A stretch of 9,149 bases of DNA from an uncultured Coriobacteriaceae bacterium (GTDB lineage Bacteria > Actinomycetota > Coriobacteriia > Coriobacteriales > Eggerthellaceae), in NCBI GenBank assembly GCA_902767025.1, contig CACXFZ010000067.1, forward strand, positions 1-9,149. Reading direction: 5' to 3'. Below the pieces are notes generated by a model that was given only the letters and a program-made list of their open reading frames with translations, did no database searches and was not told the DNA's origin. Below, in pieces: positions 7,174 through 9,149 of the stretch. Made by a program: the position numbers and the translations under genes. Position 1 is the stretch's first letter; every line of letters starts with the position of its first letter.

Positions 7174-7298
7174 CCGCTGCGCGACGGTTCTGCGACCTGC
7201 TGCGCGACGAGCACGCGACGGTTCTGCGACCCCATGCGCGACGGATGTGCGACGTTTTCGCGACCAATCTGTAGAAGTGCGCGCGACGAACCTGCGAC
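7157..7298 (+). repeat. Phased GCGAC array, 34-base superperiod
   Basis: GCGAC occurs at 7181, 7192, 7204, 7215, 7226, 7238, 7249, 7260, 7283 and 7294, all in one orientation, with spacings of 11, 12, 11 repeating as a 34-base unit. One position (7272) is lost in the third unit. The first two units share GCGACGGTTCTGCGACC exactly (7181-7197 and 7215-7231). A further GCGAC at 7157 and a near match GTGAC at 7170, which contains the fusion gene's stop codon, extend it slightly upstream. A 34-base unit is not a multiple of three, so it is not coding repeats. It fills the spacer up to 37 bases before the recA -35 element. Confidence 0.8.
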
Positions 7299-7334
7299 AT
7301 TGTGCTGCTAATGTGGCTGAGCAGGGAAATCGTA

Positions 7335-7362
7335 TTGACGACCAAACAGATGTTCGTATAAT
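7335..7362 (+). promoter_or_regulatory. recA promoter
   Basis: TTGACG (7335-7340) and a perfect TATAAT (7357-7362) are separated by 16 bases. This is the best promoter match in the window. Transcription would start near 7369, giving a leader of about 38 bases before recA. It should drive recA and recX together. Confidence 0.8.
7343..7356 (+). promoter_or_regulatory. LexA (SOS) box within the recA promoter
   Basis: CAAACAGATGTTCG matches the Bacillus/actinobacterial SOS consensus CGAAC-N4-GTTCG at nine of ten defined bases (A for G at the second). It lies entirely between the -35 and -10 elements, where bound LexA would block RNA polymerase. This predicts DNA-damage induction of recA. Confidence 0.75.
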
Positions 7363-7396
7363 GAGATTACCCTGAATTGCCGGAACGACGTTCAAT

Positions 7397-7402
7397 AGGA
7401 GA
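7397..7402 (+). promoter_or_regulatory. recA ribosome binding site, choosing ATG 7407
   Basis: AGGAGA lies 4 bases before ATG 7407. The frame is also open back to TTG 7377, but that codon lies only about 8 bases into the predicted transcript and would add ten residues absent from typical RecA. ATG 7407 is therefore preferred. Confidence 0.75.
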
Positions 7403-7406
7403 AGAC

Positions 7407-8458
<1,052 letters not shown>

Positions 8459-8468
<10 letters not shown>

Positions 8469-8488
8469 CAGGCGTTTCTGGATTGCCC
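8459..8488 (+). other. Inverted repeat spanning the recA-recX junction
   Basis: GGGCAA (8459-8464, overlapping the last codons of recA) can pair with TTGCCC (8483-8488, two bases before the recX ATG), leaving an 18-base loop that contains the recA stop. No T-run follows, so it is not a normal terminator. It would fold over the recX start region and could lower recX translation relative to recA. Confidence 0.35.
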
Positions 8489-8490
8489 GC

Positions 8491-9036
8491 ATGCCATCGG
8501 TAAGCACATTCGATCCGGCACCTTTGCGCAAGAAGGGCGGTCGGGGCACGCGTGCGAGCAAGGCGCAGACGGAAGGCGGGAAACCGCGCCCATCGGCATA
8601 CGCATTCGACCGCATCGTGGTTCTGTGCTCCGTGCGTGACAGGTCGCGCACGGAGCTCGAAGCCCGCTTGGCGCGGGAAGGCTACAGCCAGCAGGAGCGC
8701 GTCGAAGCGCTCGACCGCGCCCAGGGGTGCGGGTTGGTGGACGACATGCGGTTCGCCGATGCGTTCATCCGCGCCCGCGTCCATGCAGGGAAGGGGCCCA
8801 AGGTCATCCGTCGCGACCTGGCTGCGCACGGCATCGAGCTCGACGACGTTGCGGGTTGGCCCTACGACTACGGCATGGACGACGAATCCTTGAAAGAGCG
8901 GGCGCTGGAGTTCTTGGAATCCCATCCCGCACGCGGCTCCAACCCGTATGCATCTGCATGCAGGAAGCTCGAGTCCCGGGGGTATCCCGCTTCGGTCGTG
9001 TCCCATGCGGCACGCGCCTGGCTCGAACAATTATGA
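8491..9036 (+). CDS. recX: Regulatory protein RecX
   Basis: This 181-residue protein fits the RecX family (usually about 150-200 residues), small helical proteins that bind RecA filaments and limit or tune their activity. After a basic, poorly conserved N-terminus (1-35), RSRTELEARLAREGY (51-65), GLVDDMRFADAFIRAR (81-96) and GPKVIRRDLAAHGI (102-115) match the family pattern. The C-terminal part (about 135-181) gives a further helical repeat. ATG 8491 is the first usual start after the recA stop; the frame is open further upstream inside recA, but that part is out-of-frame recA sequence. There is almost no Shine-Dalgarno sequence (only GGA near 8480), and an inverted repeat precedes it, so low or coupled translation is likely. 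It probably shares the recA promoter. Confidence 0.9.
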   Translation: MPSVSTFDPAPLRKKGGRGTRASKAQTEGGKPRPSAYAFDRIVVLCSVRDRSRTELEARLAREGYSQQERVEALDRAQGCGLVDDMRFADAFIRARVHAGKGPKVIRRDLAAHGIELDDVAGWPYDYGMDDESLKERALEFLESHPARGSNPYASACRKLESRGYPASVVSHAARAWLEQL

Positions 9037-9149
9037 TGATTTGTTTTTCCTGCTAGGAAATGCGTGCCAATAATCCTATGATGGTTCCAGTGTGAGAATA
9101 CGTACCCCCAAGTGGGTATTATTGTATACAAATATGACGTATGGCAGCC
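9037..9149. other. AT-richer spacer after recX with short inverted repeats
   Basis: No gene is seen here. Three symmetric motifs occur: TTTCCT-GCT-AGGAAA (9046-9060), TACCC-N6-GGGTA (9103-9118) and the perfect palindrome TTGTATACAA (9122-9131). The second is followed by TTATTGTAT and could be a weak terminator for recA-recX, but the stem is only five pairs and the tail is not a T-run. The AT-rich end may hold the promoter or operator of the next gene; I find no convincing -35/-10 pair. Confidence 0.35.

Noticed and set aside
7157..7298. CRISPR array
   Set aside because: The repeat unit is 34 bases in total with no room for distinct spacers, and no cas gene is present.
7174..7334. Rho-independent terminator after the pgsA/cinA fusion
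   Set aside because: No stable stem followed by a T-run is present; the spacer is mainly direct, not inverted, repeats.
7377..7406. TTG start extending RecA by ten residues
   Set aside because: It falls almost at the predicted transcript start with no room for a binding site; AGGAGA favours ATG 7407.

Overview
The window reads as a chromosomal stretch from a high-GC bacterium, dense with same-strand housekeeping genes. The order is ftsK, rodZ-like, yajQ, rimO, pgsA/cinA, recA, recX. Linkage of ftsK, a RodZ-like gene, pgsA, cinA and recA is common in Gram-positive bacteria. The additional yajQ and rimO, the high GC content and an actinobacterial/Bacillus-type SOS box suggest the Coriobacteriia (Eggerthellaceae-like). 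That placement is inference from gene content and style, not from a search.

Layout. Bases 1-369 are non-coding or unassigned: a GC-rich imperfect repeat array (about 1-225), then a change to less GC-rich sequence with a candidate promoter, a small UUCG-loop hairpin and a strong ribosome binding site. Five genes follow with gaps of 4 to 17 bases, probably one operon: ftsK (370-2784), a RodZ-like membrane protein with a tyrosine-rich repeat tail (2790-4148), yajQ (4166-4663), rimO (4677-5996), and a single open frame joining PgsA to a CinA C-terminal (PncC) domain (6001-7173). A 233-base spacer separates these from recA. It holds a phased array of GCGAC motifs with a 34-base superperiod, then a near-consensus promoter whose spacer is occupied by a LexA-type SOS box. 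recA (7407-8468) and recX (8491-9036) form the last unit, followed by 113 bases of AT-richer sequence.

How the genes fit together. FtsK segregates the chromosome terminus at the septum. The RodZ-like protein probably links the membrane to the cell-shape or division machinery. PgsA makes phosphatidylglycerol phosphate, CinA/PncC deamidates NMN for NAD recycling, RimO modifies ribosomal protein uS12, and YajQ is a nucleotide-binding protein of uncertain role. RecA drives recombination and the SOS response, and RecX modulates RecA.

I see no new multi-gene system: the genes are conserved core genes. The points that stand out are the in-frame PgsA-CinA fusion, the phased GCGAC array before the recA promoter, the Tyr/Asn-rich repeat tail on the RodZ-like protein, the SOS box inside the recA promoter, and the GC-rich repeat array before ftsK. 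No tRNA, rRNA, CRISPR array or insertion sequence was seen.
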